This document shows, piece by piece, positions 1-8,499 of a stretch of 64,000 nucleotides of DNA (its first letter is position 1; every line of letters starts with the position of its first letter). A program made the translations under genes and the position numbers. This DNA comes from Rhizobium jaguaris (GTDB taxonomy: Bacteria > Pseudomonadota > Alphaproteobacteria > Rhizobiales > Rhizobiaceae), in the NCBI RefSeq assembly GCF_003627755.1, contig NZ_CP032694.1, forward strand, positions 1,355,501 through 1,419,500, read 5' to 3'. The notes under the pieces were generated by a model. That model saw only the letters and a list, made by a program, of their open reading frames with translations, was not told where the DNA came from and made no database searches.

Positions 1-212
1 CAGAGCTTAGTCGCATGATTGTTCGCATGGCCGCCACAGTTGGGCGTCCATGTCACGGTGTCTGAGGAATGCCGTGAGAATGGCGTGAATGCCCTTTTGT
101 CGGAGCCGCAGGAGGCGGCGAGGACCGGAGGGAGCGCCAGCCCGCTTCGGATCGCGGGCAGGGTGAAATTAGTCGCAAGTTCATCCGTCTCGGGCCGCAA
201 ATGGAGACGAGA

Positions 213-368
213 ATGGCAGAGATCATATCCCTGTTGGACCGAAGGTCACAGTTGCCGCCGCGGGCCCAGAAGGAGCCGGTCGAGGCGAAGATTCTTCTGT
301 TCACCGGCGTGCGCTACGAGCGCCTTGACGTCAGTTCCCATCGCCCGGAACGGGGCCGAAGCGGGTGA
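213..368 (+). CDS. Small unrecognised protein (51 aa)
   Basis: A short open frame starting MAEIISLLDRRSQLPPRAQ and ending in a TGA. I choose the ATG at 213 rather than the in-frame ATG at 201 because GGAG lies 6 bases before it. The product is hydrophilic and basic at the start, with a hydrophobic centre (KILLFTGVRYERL). There is no signal peptide or membrane segment. The reading frame looks protein-like, and it resembles short conserved rhizobial proteins of unknown function, but I cannot name a family. It is the only plausible gene in the first 500 bases. Confidence 0.5.
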   Translation: MAEIISLLDRRSQLPPRAQKEPVEAKILLFTGVRYERLDVSSHRPERGRSG

Positions 369-514
369 AGGGCAAATAGTCCGGCACGATGCCGGCGAGA
401 TGCGCCGGCGTCATGCCGTTCAGGCGTTTTCAGTATCGTGGCGTGAGCCGCGATATTGGTGAGGTCGGCCCACCTATTCGCATCAGACCCAGCCTCCAGC
501 TTTTCAGCTAAATC

Positions 515-1063
515 TCACTGTCCGCCGAACACATCGCATCCGGCTCCCGACAGGAAATCCCGGGCGGCATCATCAAAACTGCCCTGAGGTGCCATCGTGC
601 GCAGCACGACATAACCCTCCGCGCGTGGAGCCTCTACCAGGATCGATTGTGCAAGTGATGGCGGCAATGCCTTGCGGATTCCCGTGAGCTGGATCGGCGA
701 AGCGATCAGCAAATCCAGCACGCCGCCGACCGAGGTCCGGTCGCTCATGCTGAATACCTCGTTCGACGCGGCGTCATAGACCGATAGAGACCAGAACGGC
801 ACCTTTCCCCTGGCTGTCAGACGGATCGGCTGGGTTCCGATGTCGAAGGCGCAGACAGCGGTGCGGATATAGGGATCGTTGTTGGAAAGCCCTGCGTCGT
901 CATCCCTGTCGTCCAGCGTGTAGAAATGGTTTTCGTCGCCTTCGTCCTCGACGCGGGTATAGGCGTCGCGGTCGGAAAAATGCGGCAGGGCGAGGATGAT
1001 GATGACATGCAGCAGCGCGGCACCAAGTACGCCGGTCAGGATGGTGAAGACGAATCTAAACAT
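515..1063 (-). CDS. DUF1254 domain membrane-anchored protein
   Basis: A 182-residue protein that starts with a hydrophobic helix (FVFTILTGVLGAALLHVIIILAL, in part) acting as a membrane anchor. The rest is extracytoplasmic and matches the pattern of DUF1254 proteins (RTAVCAFDIGTQP, PFWSLSVYDAASNEVFSM). Rhizobial members are found as a pair with a DUF1214 protein, and here the remnant of that partner lies immediately upstream with an 8-base overlap, which suggests translational coupling. Function is unknown; an envelope role is inferred from the anchor. The ATG at 1063 is chosen because the longer upstream frame is the wrong frame of the DUF1214 gene. Confidence 0.75.
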   Translation of the reverse strand: MFRFVFTILTGVLGAALLHVIIILALPHFSDRDAYTRVEDEGDENHFYTLDDRDDDAGLSNNDPYIRTAVCAFDIGTQPIRLTARGKVPFWSLSVYDAASNEVFSMSDRTSVGGVLDLLIASPIQLTGIRKALPPSLAQSILVEAPRAEGYVVLRTMAPQGSFDDAARDFLSGAGCDVFGGQ

Positions 1064-1657
1064 GGCCGCACCCGATTTTCTCGAGCTTCGGCATGGACAG
1101 ATCGATGAGGCCGGAATTGCCGGCTGCAGGCGAATCCAGCAGCGTCCACACCAGACGGAAGCTGCCGGAGGCCGGTAGCGCCAGCCAATTGCCTGCCTGC
1201 GCGTCCGGCGAAACGGTGATGGTGAAGCTCGAATCCGGATTGCGCAGCACAACCAGGAATTGAGCGCAGATGGCCGGCCGGGAGATGCGTCGATCGGTTC
1301 GCCGTCAGTGCCCGCGATGAACAGGGTCCATAGCCGCGCTGGGGGTGTTTGGCCGCTGATGCGATAGCTGCAGCCCGCTGTCAACGGCGCGCCGGAATCG
1401 TCATCGGAGGCGGTAAATGCCAGCCCCTCCGCGCTGCCATAAAGCAATCGCCCGGCGCGGGCGCGATGCGATTTCGCATAGGGGTCGGCGTCGACCGTGT
1501 GCATTTCCGGAAATGCCTGCCAGGCGCCGAGCTTGATCGCACCGAAACCGGAGGTCGCGTCCAGCGCAAAAAGCGTGAATAGGATCCCCCGCCGAAGGCG
1601 ATCAAAAGCGAAAGCGCGACAAGAAGGGGAACCGGAACACTCTAAGATCGTCCTCAT
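1056..1657 (-). pseudogene. DUF1214 protein, broken by several frameshifts
   Basis: Pieces of one DUF1214 protein lie in different frames. The N-terminal hydrophobic stretch (LVALSLLIAFGGG) is in one frame, the segment from ILFTLFALDATSGFGAIKLG to GRPSALNS in a second, and the end (VLRNPDSSFTITVSPDAQ to KLEKIGCGHV) in a third. One junction sits at a run of five C at 1586-1590 (five G on the coding strand), where one more base would restore the frame. Another lies near 1260-1270, and one or two more near the start. Restored, it would encode a roughly 200-residue anchored envelope protein paired with the downstream DUF1254 gene. Either the gene is decayed or the sequence has single-base errors here. 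Confidence 0.7.
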
Positions 1658-1799
1658 GACCAATCAGAGGGCGATTTATCCCTGATTCTGAAGGATGGGG
1701 GAAGTGCAGGCGGTTGATTGCGGACCTTGCTACACCAAAAGGAGCGGCGGCAACGGGTCAATACGCAAGTGGCGGGCATCGAGCACAGGCGGCCTAATT

Positions 1800-3995
1800 T
1801 CACTCCGCCGCAGCCACCTTCTGCACGGCCAGCGGCCCCGCTTGTTTCAGCTTCTCGCTGATATCGCGCAGGATCTTGGTGGAATCGACCGACAGCGAGC
1901 GCGGTCGGATAAGCGGGGGCAGGGGATTGTCAGCGGACGTCTGAGCTTTCTTGGCGGCCACGGTCTGCGGCTTTTGCACCGGGAAGGGGTTGTCGATGCC
2001 GGGGATCGGTTTCAGCACGATGCCCTGGTGGGCATAGTCCATGATCTTCTTGAAGGTCATCGCCGGCAGCGTGCCGCCCGTCATATTGTTGGTAGATGTA
2101 TAGTCGTCGTTGCCGAACCAGACGGCGCAGGTGTAGTTGCCGGTGAAGCCGATGAACCAGGCATCGCGATAGGCCTGGGTCGTGCCCGTCTTGCCGCCCA
2201 TGACGATGCCGCGATCGAGGGCCGCTTTGCGCCCGGTGCCGATGATCGGAATCTGTGTCAGCATCTGGGTCATGTAGGAATTGGCTTTTTCGGAGAGCAC
2301 CCGTTTGGCCGGCGGCTCATCGCGATTGAAATCGTAGAGTACCTTGCCGTCATAGCTCGTGATCTGCGCGATGCCGTGGCGGCGTGATTGCATGCCGTCT
2401 GCCGGGAATACGGAATAGGCCGTTGCCTGATCGAGAACGGTCACTTCGGAGGTGCCGATCGGAATGGTCTTGTCGTTGCGGATCGGGGTTTCCACGCCCA
2501 AGTTCTTCGCCATGTCGCGGATCGGTTGGATGCCGAATTTCTCCTTGGCCAGGCGCACGGGAACGGTATTGATCGACTGAGCGATCGCCTGCGTTAGTGT
2601 CACCTTGCCTTCATAGCGGTTTTCGTAGTTGTGCGGGCTCCAATTGCCCCAGGTGATCGGCGCGTCGACGATGGTCGATGTCGGCGTCATGCCGCTCTCC
2701 ATCGCGACGGAATAGGTGTAGATCTTGAAGGACGAGCCCGGTTGGCGAAGCGCCTTGGTGGCGCGGTTGAACTGGCTTTCGCCGTAGTCAGTGCCGCCGA
2801 CCATGGCACGCACCGCGCCGCCGTTCTCGATCATGACGCTCGCGCCCTGGCTGGCGTGAAAGCGCTCGCCATATTCCATCAGGCTGGACTGGATCGAATC
2901 TTCCGAGGCCTTCTGAAGGCCCATGTCGATGGTCGTGCGGACGATCAGCGATCGCTGCGGGAAGCGGGTGGCAAGGCGCTGCACCTCGTCGAAGGCCCAG
3001 TCGAGGAAGAAATCCGGTGATTCGATCTGAGCGCGATCGACGACGGAGGCAGGGTTGCGCCTGGCAGCAATGACTTGTCCCTCGGTCATTAATCCGCTTT
3101 GCACGAGGTTGGTCAGGACGTCGTTGGCGCGGGCGCGTGCCGCCGGCAGGTTGACATGCGGCGCATATTTCGCGGGCGCCTTGAACAGACCTGCCAGCAT
3201 GGCCGCCTCGGCCAGATTGACGTCGGTAATGCTCTTGCCGAAATAGAATTGTGCTGCCGCTGCAGCGCCGAAGGTTCCGCCGCCCATATAGGTGCGGTCA
3301 AGATAGAGGCTGAGGATTTCCTTCTTGGAAAGATTGGCCTCCAGCCAGATCGCGAGGAAGGCTTCCTTGATCTTGCGGTCGATCGAGCGCTCGTTGCTGA
3401 GGAAGATGTTCTTGGCAAGCTGTTGCGTCAGTGTCGAGCCGCCCTGGACGACGCCGCCGGCCTGAGCATTGACAGTGAGTGCCCGGAACAGGCCGAAGAC
3501 ATCGATGCCGAAATGGTCGAAGAAGCGGCGGTCCTCGGTTGCCAGCACCGCCTTGATGAAATAATCGGGCAATTGGTCCACCGGCACCGAATTTTCATGA
3601 ATGATGCCGCGATGACCGACGACATTGCCATAACGATCGAGGAAGGTGACGGCGAAGTTGCCGCGGTTACGCCAGTCCCCTTGCGTGGCTTCGAAAGCCG
3701 GCATGGCGAGCATCAGCATGACGATGGAACCGGCGGTGCCGAGCGTCAACCCTTCGCCAAGCAGTTCGAACAGGATGCGCCACCAGCCGCGGGCGCGAAA
3801 ACGGCGGAAGAAAATGGTAATGTCTTCCCAGAGTTCGGCAAGGCGAAAGCCCGCGTTCCATAAAGTGGAGTCGATCCAGGAATCGATGCGTAGGAAAAAA
3901 TGCCGCTTCCGGGGCGGCCGTTGCTCCGCGTGGCCTTCCGGCTGTGCATCGGGCTTAGTGTCTGTCCCGTTCTCTGGTTTGGATGGGTCTGCCAC
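1800..3995 (-). CDS. mrcA: Penicillin-binding protein 1A family (class A, bifunctional)
   Basis: A 731-residue peptidoglycan synthase. After a proline- and charge-rich cytoplasmic tail there is one membrane helix (about 85-103). The glycosyltransferase domain follows, with the catalytic glutamate in ATEDRRFFDHFG (E154) and the GGSTLTQQLAKN motif. The transpeptidase domain carries SSFK (active serine 421), SIN and KTGTTQ. All the motifs of an active class A enzyme are present. It polymerises glycan strands and cross-links them at the inner membrane. The C-terminal tail is proline- and lysine-rich. It is transcribed alone, divergent from the ycgN-like gene. The symbol is by family only; rhizobia have several paralogues. 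Confidence 0.92.
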   Translation of the reverse strand: MADPSKPENGTDTKPDAQPEGHAEQRPPRKRHFFLRIDSWIDSTLWNAGFRLAELWEDITIFFRRFRARGWWRILFELLGEGLTLGTAGSIVMLMLAMPAFEATQGDWRNRGNFAVTFLDRYGNVVGHRGIIHENSVPVDQLPDYFIKAVLATEDRRFFDHFGIDVFGLFRALTVNAQAGGVVQGGSTLTQQLAKNIFLSNERSIDRKIKEAFLAIWLEANLSKKEILSLYLDRTYMGGGTFGAAAAAQFYFGKSITDVNLAEAAMLAGLFKAPAKYAPHVNLPAARARANDVLTNLVQSGLMTEGQVIAARRNPASVVDRAQIESPDFFLDWAFDEVQRLATRFPQRSLIVRTTIDMGLQKASEDSIQSSLMEYGERFHASQGASVMIENGGAVRAMVGGTDYGESQFNRATKALRQPGSSFKIYTYSVAMESGMTPTSTIVDAPITWGNWSPHNYENRYEGKVTLTQAIAQSINTVPVRLAKEKFGIQPIRDMAKNLGVETPIRNDKTIPIGTSEVTVLDQATAYSVFPADGMQSRRHGIAQITSYDGKVLYDFNRDEPPAKRVLSEKANSYMTQMLTQIPIIGTGRKAALDRGIVMGGKTGTTQAYRDAWFIGFTGNYTCAVWFGNDDYTSTNNMTGGTLPAMTFKKIMDYAHQGIVLKPIPGIDNPFPVQKPQTVAAKKAQTSADNPLPPLIRPRSLSVDSTKILRDISEKLKQAGPLAVQKVAAAE

Positions 3996-4162
3996 GCTCT
4001 ACTTCCCGACCGCTTTACCGCTTTGCGCATTCCCTTAGGGGACGCAAAGCCTATCCTCTCATAGATTGGCGGATTGAATAATTGGTTGATTTAGGGAAAA
4101 GAACAAGAGACATGCATGCCGCAGCCCGCATTTCCCTCGCGAGCGGCGAGGACGATACGACG

Positions 4163-4648
4163 ATGAATGACACTCCTTTCTGGAAAAATAAGACGCTGAC
4201 GGAGATGAGCACGCCCGAATGGGAGAGCCTCTGCGATGGTTGCGGTCTCTGTTGCCTCAACAAGATTGAGGAGTGGGATTCAGGCGACGTCTATTTCACC
4301 TCGATCCGCTGCAAGTTGATGGACGGCGAAAGCTGTCGCTGCACCAGCTATCCGAACCGCTGGGATTTCGTGCCCGATTGCGTGCAGCTGACGCCCGAAA
4401 AGGTTCCGGAGCTGGAATGGCTGCCACCCACTTGCGCCTATCGCCTCGTCAACGAGGGGCGCGACCTCTACTGGTGGCATCCGCTGATATCGGGCGATCC
4501 GGAAACGGTTCATTTAGCTCGCGTCTCCGCCCGCGGTCGTACGGTCAGCGAAAACGATGTCGATCTCGACGATTTCGAAGACTACATCGTCGATTGGCCG
4601 TTGACGGTGGAAGACGACATGGAAGCTAATCCTCCGGCAAAGTCATAG
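4163..4648 (+). CDS. YcgN family (UPF0260) cysteine-cluster protein
   Basis: A 161-residue protein with the cysteine clusters of the YcgN/UPF0260 family: CDGCGLCC early, then [16 protein letters not shown] and further cysteines at VPDC and PPTC. The spacing suggests binding of a metal or Fe-S cluster; the biochemical role is not established. A tail rich in aspartate and glutamate follows. I use the ATG before NDTPFWKN because the family begins there; the longer upstream extension is not typical. Its 3' end overlaps the end of the convergent MmcQ/YjbR gene by 23 bases. Confidence 0.85.
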   Translation: MNDTPFWKNKTLTEMSTPEWESLCDGCGLCCLNKIEEWDSGDVYFTSIRCKLMDGESCRCTSYPNRWDFVPDCVQLTPEKVPELEWLPPTCAYRLVNEGRDLYWWHPLISGDPETVHLARVSARGRTVSENDVDLDDFEDYIVDWPLTVEDDMEANPPAKS

Positions 4649-4955
4649 ATTTCGGCGCGACATTGCGCCACGCCTGTCGCACGAGTGCGCATATCTTTTC
4701 GTCATCCATGATATGATGGAAAAGCCGCGTCCAGCCTTTGAGCCCCCAGCCACCCGGCACAGCGAGGACATGCTCCGGTATGGTTGCCAGCACCATTTGC
4801 TGCTGATCGGGCGTCAGCTTGACAACGCAGAATTCCAGGCTCGGAAGCGTCAGGTAGATCTTGCCGCGAACGCGAAAATCCCGATTGCCGAAATGCGAAC
4901 TCTCCATCGTCTCCGGTAGGCTGAGCGCAAAGGAAATAAGGTCGTCGTCGGTCAT
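4626..4955 (-). CDS. MmcQ/YjbR family protein
   Basis: A 109-residue protein with the features of the MmcQ/YjbR (CyaY-fold) family: [20 protein letters not shown] at the start, the central KIYLTLP strand, VKLTPDQQ, and the end [20 protein letters not shown]. Members are small, often annotated as DNA-binding, with no firm function. Length is normal for the family. It is convergent with the ycgN-like gene and overlaps it by 23 bases. Confidence 0.85.
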   Translation of the reverse strand: MTDDDLISFALSLPETMESSHFGNRDFRVRGKIYLTLPSLEFCVVKLTPDQQQMVLATIPEHVLAVPGGWGLKGWTRLFHHIMDDEKICALVRQAWRNVAPKSMTLPED

Positions 4956-5112
4956 GCTGCAAGATTAGCATAGGAAGGATCTGCGCTGTAGGCATCCACT
5001 TCTCTTCGCCTCGCGCGGCCAAACGGCAGCGCGCCGGGCCGGCCCCTCGTTGAAATAACCGGGCACGCATGCTATCGCGCCATGCCTTCGCATGTGCACA
5101 AGGAGCTTCCGC

Positions 5113-5421
5113 GTGATCCGCCACATCGTTTTCTTCACCGTTCCCGATCGCGCCAATCTTGAGGCGGTCCGCTCCGGCCTGTCGATCCTGACGGCAATTC
5201 CGCATGCACGCCTGCTGGAGATCGGTACGAATGTGAAGACCGATCAGCTCGGCACCGATGTCGATCTTGTGGTCTACGGCGAATTCGACGACGAAGCGGC
5301 TCTTGCAGCCTACAAGGCGCATCCGAACTATCAGCTTTCCATCGAACGGGTCCGCCCGCTGCGAGAGATGCGGATCGCGGCGGATTACGAGAGCGCGATG
5401 GCCGTGCGGGAGCCGGTATAG
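5113..5421 (+). CDS. Dabb (stress-responsive A/B barrel) protein
   Basis: A 102-residue protein beginning VIRHIVFFTVPD and ending in REMRIAADYE, the layout of the Dabb alpha/beta-barrel family (histidine and FF in strand 1, and the YGEFDDEAALAAYKAHPNY segment). These are small dimeric ferredoxin-fold proteins of unclear role in most bacteria. The start is a GTG chosen because AAGGAG sits 7 bases upstream; an earlier ATG has no ribosome site. It stands alone, and the phased GANTC region begins 64 bases after its stop codon. Confidence 0.8.
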   Translation: MIRHIVFFTVPDRANLEAVRSGLSILTAIPHARLLEIGTNVKTDQLGTDVDLVVYGEFDDEAALAAYKAHPNYQLSIERVRPLREMRIAADYESAMAVREPV

Positions 5422-5484
5422 CAAGATCCCTCGCAGCGAACACAGCTATTCGGCAATCTTTTCAAAAGACTGGATAGTTTCGCG

Positions 5485-5591
5485 GAATCAAATTCGCCAC
5501 GGTTGGATTCATCGCGTGAAGTTCCTGATTCAACGTCTCACGCCTTCGATTCAATGCTCGAAAATGTGGCGGCAAGCGATTCAAAAGACTC
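5485..5591. repeat. Phased GANTC array (six sites in 107 bp)
   Basis: GANTC pentamers occur at 5485, 5506, 5527, 5548, 5578 and 5587. The first four are exactly 21 bp apart, two helical turns, so they lie on one face of the DNA. Five of the six read GATTCA or GAATCA on the plus strand; intervening bases are not conserved. GANTC is the target of the cell-cycle methylase CcrM in alphaproteobacteria. The array lies between the Dabb gene and feuN, with no gene in it. Role unknown: protein binding, methylation control or both. Confidence 0.6.
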
Positions 5592-5603
5592 AAGGAAACT
5601 GCG

Positions 5604-5625
5604 GTGTTTTACGTGCGTAAAACAC
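5604..5625. promoter_or_regulatory. Perfect 22-bp palindrome, operator candidate
   Basis: The arm GTGTTTTACG (5604-5613) is followed by TG and then by its exact reverse complement at 5616-5625. It lies 12 bp after the GANTC array. No U-run suitable for a terminator follows, so a dimeric protein operator is more likely. The half-arm TGTTTTAC differs by one base from a parS arm, but the two arms are 4 bp further apart than in parS. Confidence 0.5.
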
Positions 5626-5721
5626 TTTAAGGCCGGTTGCATCGGCCCGCAAAGCATCGCCGGTCATTGCGAGCTTATGAGCTAATGATAATGAAGAAAG
5701 ATTAAAAAATGACTGACTTTC

Positions 5722-5759
5722 CCGGCTGTCCCCCGCGTGAGCGGCCGCCAGCCGGTTTT
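5722..5759 (+). terminator. Terminator-like hairpin with TTTT
   Basis: CCGGCTG at 5722-5728 pairs with CAGCCGG at 5749-5755, and TTTT follows at 5756-5759. The 20-base loop is GC-rich and could fold further. It could end a short transcript from the GANTC region, or be part of the feuN leader. No gene ends near it. Confidence 0.35.
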
Positions 5760-5964
5760 GAAAGGCCATAGAGAAAGTTAGCAGCCGAGGTTCGGAGCAT
5801 TTGACGAACCGTCATCTTCAGGCCGAATTATTGCAAGGACTTAAAGGGTATGGATGGCCGCGCGCACGTTCTGCGCGTGGAAAATTGTGGCCCATTCATT
5901 TGCCATTCAGACGCGTTTGGGTAAATATTCGATCAAGTTAATGTCCCCGTGGGAAGTCTGGATA

Positions 5965-6213
5965 ATGGCATCATTCTTGAGCATAGCAGCAGCGGCCGCC
6001 GTCATGGCCGGCTCGGCTGTTCTGCCGGCGCCGACGCCAACCGTGGTGGCGCGTGCGAACGGCGACTGCAGCGAGGCTGCCGCCGAGGTCGTTGCCAAGA
6101 CCGGGGGGCAACTCCTTTCTGCACAGCCGTCAGGCGATAGCTGCGTCATTACCGTTCTCGTCCAGGGCAATGGCCAGCGGCCGCGCAAGGTGACCATGAA
6201 AGTGCCGATGTAG
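5965..6213 (+). CDS. feuN: FeuN-like small periplasmic regulator of FeuPQ
   Basis: An 82-residue protein with a signal peptide (SIAAAAAVMAGSAVLPAPTP) and a small secreted domain with two cysteines (NGDCSEAAAEVVAKTGGQLL, GDSCVITVLVQ). Position, size and sequence match FeuN of S. meliloti, a small periplasmic protein of about 83 residues that lies just upstream of feuP and restrains the FeuQ kinase; loss of FeuN there is lethal through over-activation of FeuPQ. I choose the ATG at 5965, which gives the right length and a clean signal peptide; a longer frame from 5854 adds a non-hydrophobic leader. The two cysteines probably form a disulphide. It is 136 bases upstream of feuP in the same direction. 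Confidence 0.75.
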   Translation: MASFLSIAAAAAVMAGSAVLPAPTPTVVARANGDCSEAAAEVVAKTGGQLLSAQPSGDSCVITVLVQGNGQRPRKVTMKVPM

Positions 6214-6349
6214 GTGGAAACACTTTCACGCCGGCACCCAACGGATACTCTAACGCTTTGAATCTCACGCAAAATCTTTATAGCCGAGCGATTCCACTCC
6301 GGCCTGATTTGCAGTACTATTTCTCGAACTGGGGAAATTAGGTCGAAAT

Positions 6350-7021
6350 ATGCGCATTCTCATAGTCGAAGACGATATCAATTTGAACCGCCAGCTCGCC
6401 GAAGCCCTGAAAGAAGCGGGTTATGTGGTCGATACCGCCTTCGACGGCGAGGAGGGGCATTTCCTCGGCGAGACCGAGCCTTATGACGCTATCATCCTCG
6501 ATATAGGCCTGCCCGAGATGGACGGGATCACCGTTCTGGAGAAGTGGCGTGGCGCGGGCCGGGGAATGCCGGTGCTGATCCTGACAGCTCGCGACCGTTG
6601 GAGCGACAAGGTCGCCGGCATCGATGCCGGCGCCGACGATTATGTCGCCAAACCTTTCCATGTAGAGGAAGTGCTGGCTCGCATCCGGGCGTTGATCCGC
6701 CGCGCCGCCGGCCATTCGTCATCTGAAATCATCTGCGGCCCGGTGCGCCTTGATACCAAAAGCTCGAAGGCCACGGTCGACGGCAAGCCGCTGAAACTCA
6801 CCTCCCATGAATATCGGCTGCTCGCCTATCTCATGCATCACAAGGGTGAAGTCGTCTCGCGCACGGAGCTGGTCGAGCATATGTACGATCAGGATTTCGA
6901 CCGCGACTCCAATACGATCGAGGTTTTCGTTGGCCGTCTGCGCAAGAAGATGGGCGTCGACCTGATCGAAACTGTCAGAGGTCTCGGCTATCGCATCCAA
7001 GCGCCGACCAATGCGAATTAA
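6350..7021 (+). CDS. feuP: FeuP, OmpR-family response regulator
   Basis: A 223-residue response regulator. The receiver domain (1-115) has the acidic pair D8/D9, the phospho-acceptor D51 (IILDIGLPEMDG) and K101 (DDYVAKPF). A winged-helix DNA-binding domain follows (about 130-222), ending with the TIEVFVGRLRKKMG and TVRGLGYRIQ segments. The best match I recall is FeuP, which with FeuQ controls ndvA and so the export of periplasmic cyclic glucans needed in low-osmolarity media and symbiosis. It overlaps the feuQ start by 11 bases, so the two are co-translated. Confidence 0.85.
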   Translation: MRILIVEDDINLNRQLAEALKEAGYVVDTAFDGEEGHFLGETEPYDAIILDIGLPEMDGITVLEKWRGAGRGMPVLILTARDRWSDKVAGIDAGADDYVAKPFHVEEVLARIRALIRRAAGHSSSEIICGPVRLDTKSSKATVDGKPLKLTSHEYRLLAYLMHHKGEVVSRTELVEHMYDQDFDRDSNTIEVFVGRLRKKMGVDLIETVRGLGYRIQAPTNAN

Positions 7022-8408
7022 GTCACTTACCGCTCGCGTTCTGCTGTTGACCACACTCTGGTCCGCCGTGGCGCTGGTGGTGATCGGCCTCGTCATCTCG
7101 AATATCTATCGCAAGAGTGCCGAACGCGGTTTTCAGGATCTCTTGAGGGCGCAGCTCTATAACGTCATCAACTCGGTCACCATCGGCGATCAAGGGGCGC
7201 TGTCCGGCAGCCCGCAGCTCGGCGACCTGCGTTTCGCCCAGCCGAAGACCGGTTGGTACTGGATGGTAGAACCGCTCGGTACATACACGGCAACGCCGTT
7301 GGTTTCCCCCTCGCTCGGCGCATCGAGCCTACCCGTTCTTTCAGTACTGGAAGCGCCTTTCGACAAGAATTACGAGCGCTACTACATTGTCACCGACGCC
7401 TTCGGAAACCAGGTGCAGGTCGCCGAGACCGAGGTCGTGCTAGACACCGACGGCCGCGCCGCACGCTTTCGCGTCACCGGCAATGTCGCCGTGGTGGAGG
7501 ATGATGTCCGCAATTTCTCTCACAGCCTCTATTTCGCGCTCGTCGGCTTCGGCGTCGGCAGCCTTGTCGTCAACGCGCTCGCCATTCTCTATGGCCTCAA
7601 GCCGCTTGATAAGGCGCGTGCGGCACTGGAGCGCATCCGTGCGGGCGACAGCGAGCGGTTGCAGGGAGAATTTCCGCGTGAAATCCTGCCGCTTGCCAAC
7701 GAGGTCAACGCGCTGATCGACAGCAACCGCCGCATCGTCGAGCGGGCGCGCATGCAAGTCGGCAATCTCGCCCATTCGCTGAAGACGCCGATCGCCGTCC
7801 TGCTCAACGAATCCCGTGTTCTGGAGCGGTCGCATGGCGATCTCGTCAAGAACCAGGCTGAGGTCATGCAGGGGCAGGTGCAATCCTATCTCAACCGCGC
7901 CCGCATCGCCGCGCAGCGCGAATCCGTGCTCGCGCGCACCGACGCGGAGCCGGCGCTGGAGCGGCTTGTGCGCGTCATGCGGCGGCTCAATGCTGATAAG
8001 GAATTCGAGCTTTCCGTTTCACCGAACCTGTCGCTTGCCATGGAGCAGCAGGATCTGGAGGAAACGGTAGGCAACCTCCTGGAAAATGCCGCGCGCTTTG
8101 CCGAGCGTAAAGTGCGCGTCGCGGCCAACGAAGCGCCGGCGGAGGTGAAGGGCATCGATCCGGCACGACGCCACTGGGTGGAACTGGTGGTCGAGGACGA
8201 CGGCCCGGGTCTGGAGCCGGATCAGATTCGCGAGGCGATGAAGCGCGGCCGCCGGCTGGATGAAAGCAAGCCGGGCACCGGCCTCGGTCTGTCGATTGTC
8301 AGCGAGATCACCAACGAATATCAGGGGCGGCTCGAGCTGTCCCGCGGCTCCTGGGGTGGACTTCGGGCCAGCCTGATTCTACCAGGGGTGACAAAGGATG
8401 TTGCGTGA
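7011..8408 (+). CDS. feuQ: FeuQ, sensor histidine kinase
   Basis: A 465-residue membrane kinase of the PhoQ/EnvZ type. It has an N-terminal membrane helix (about 10-30), a periplasmic sensor region of about 130 residues, a second helix (about 172-190), a HAMP-like linker (GLKPLDKARAALERIRAGD), the histidine box GNLAHSLKTPIAV and an ATPase domain (NLLENAARF, VEDDGPGLE, GTGLGLSIV). It phosphorylates FeuP. In S. meliloti the periplasmic FeuN protein inhibits it; the adjacent feuN-like gene fits that arrangement. Confidence 0.85.
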   Translation: MRIKSLTARVLLLTTLWSAVALVVIGLVISNIYRKSAERGFQDLLRAQLYNVINSVTIGDQGALSGSPQLGDLRFAQPKTGWYWMVEPLGTYTATPLVSPSLGASSLPVLSVLEAPFDKNYERYYIVTDAFGNQVQVAETEVVLDTDGRAARFRVTGNVAVVEDDVRNFSHSLYFALVGFGVGSLVVNALAILYGLKPLDKARAALERIRAGDSERLQGEFPREILPLANEVNALIDSNRRIVERARMQVGNLAHSLKTPIAVLLNESRVLERSHGDLVKNQAEVMQGQVQSYLNRARIAAQRESVLARTDAEPALERLVRVMRRLNADKEFELSVSPNLSLAMEQQDLEETVGNLLENAARFAERKVRVAANEAPAEVKGIDPARRHWVELVVEDDGPGLEPDQIREAMKRGRRLDESKPGTGLGLSIVSEITNEYQGRLELSRGSWGGLRASLILPGVTKDVA

Positions 8409-8499
8409 TGCCTGGCATGATGCCAGAAAGATGCGGTGCGCCATGGTGATGCCGCATCGCAGTACCTCTAGTTTTACTCGTTGATACTGGTTCGGTTGT

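Noticed and set aside
369..514. Minus-strand fragments in two frames (RWADLTNIAAHATILK and RLNGMTPAHLAGIVPDYLPF) that could be one broken short gene
   Set aside because: The joined sequence is protein-like but I recognise no family, there is no usable start codon, and the evidence is too thin for a feature.
5604..5625. parS centromere site
   Set aside because: Each half resembles a parS arm, but the arms are separated by four extra bases and canonical parS is a continuous 16-bp palindrome.
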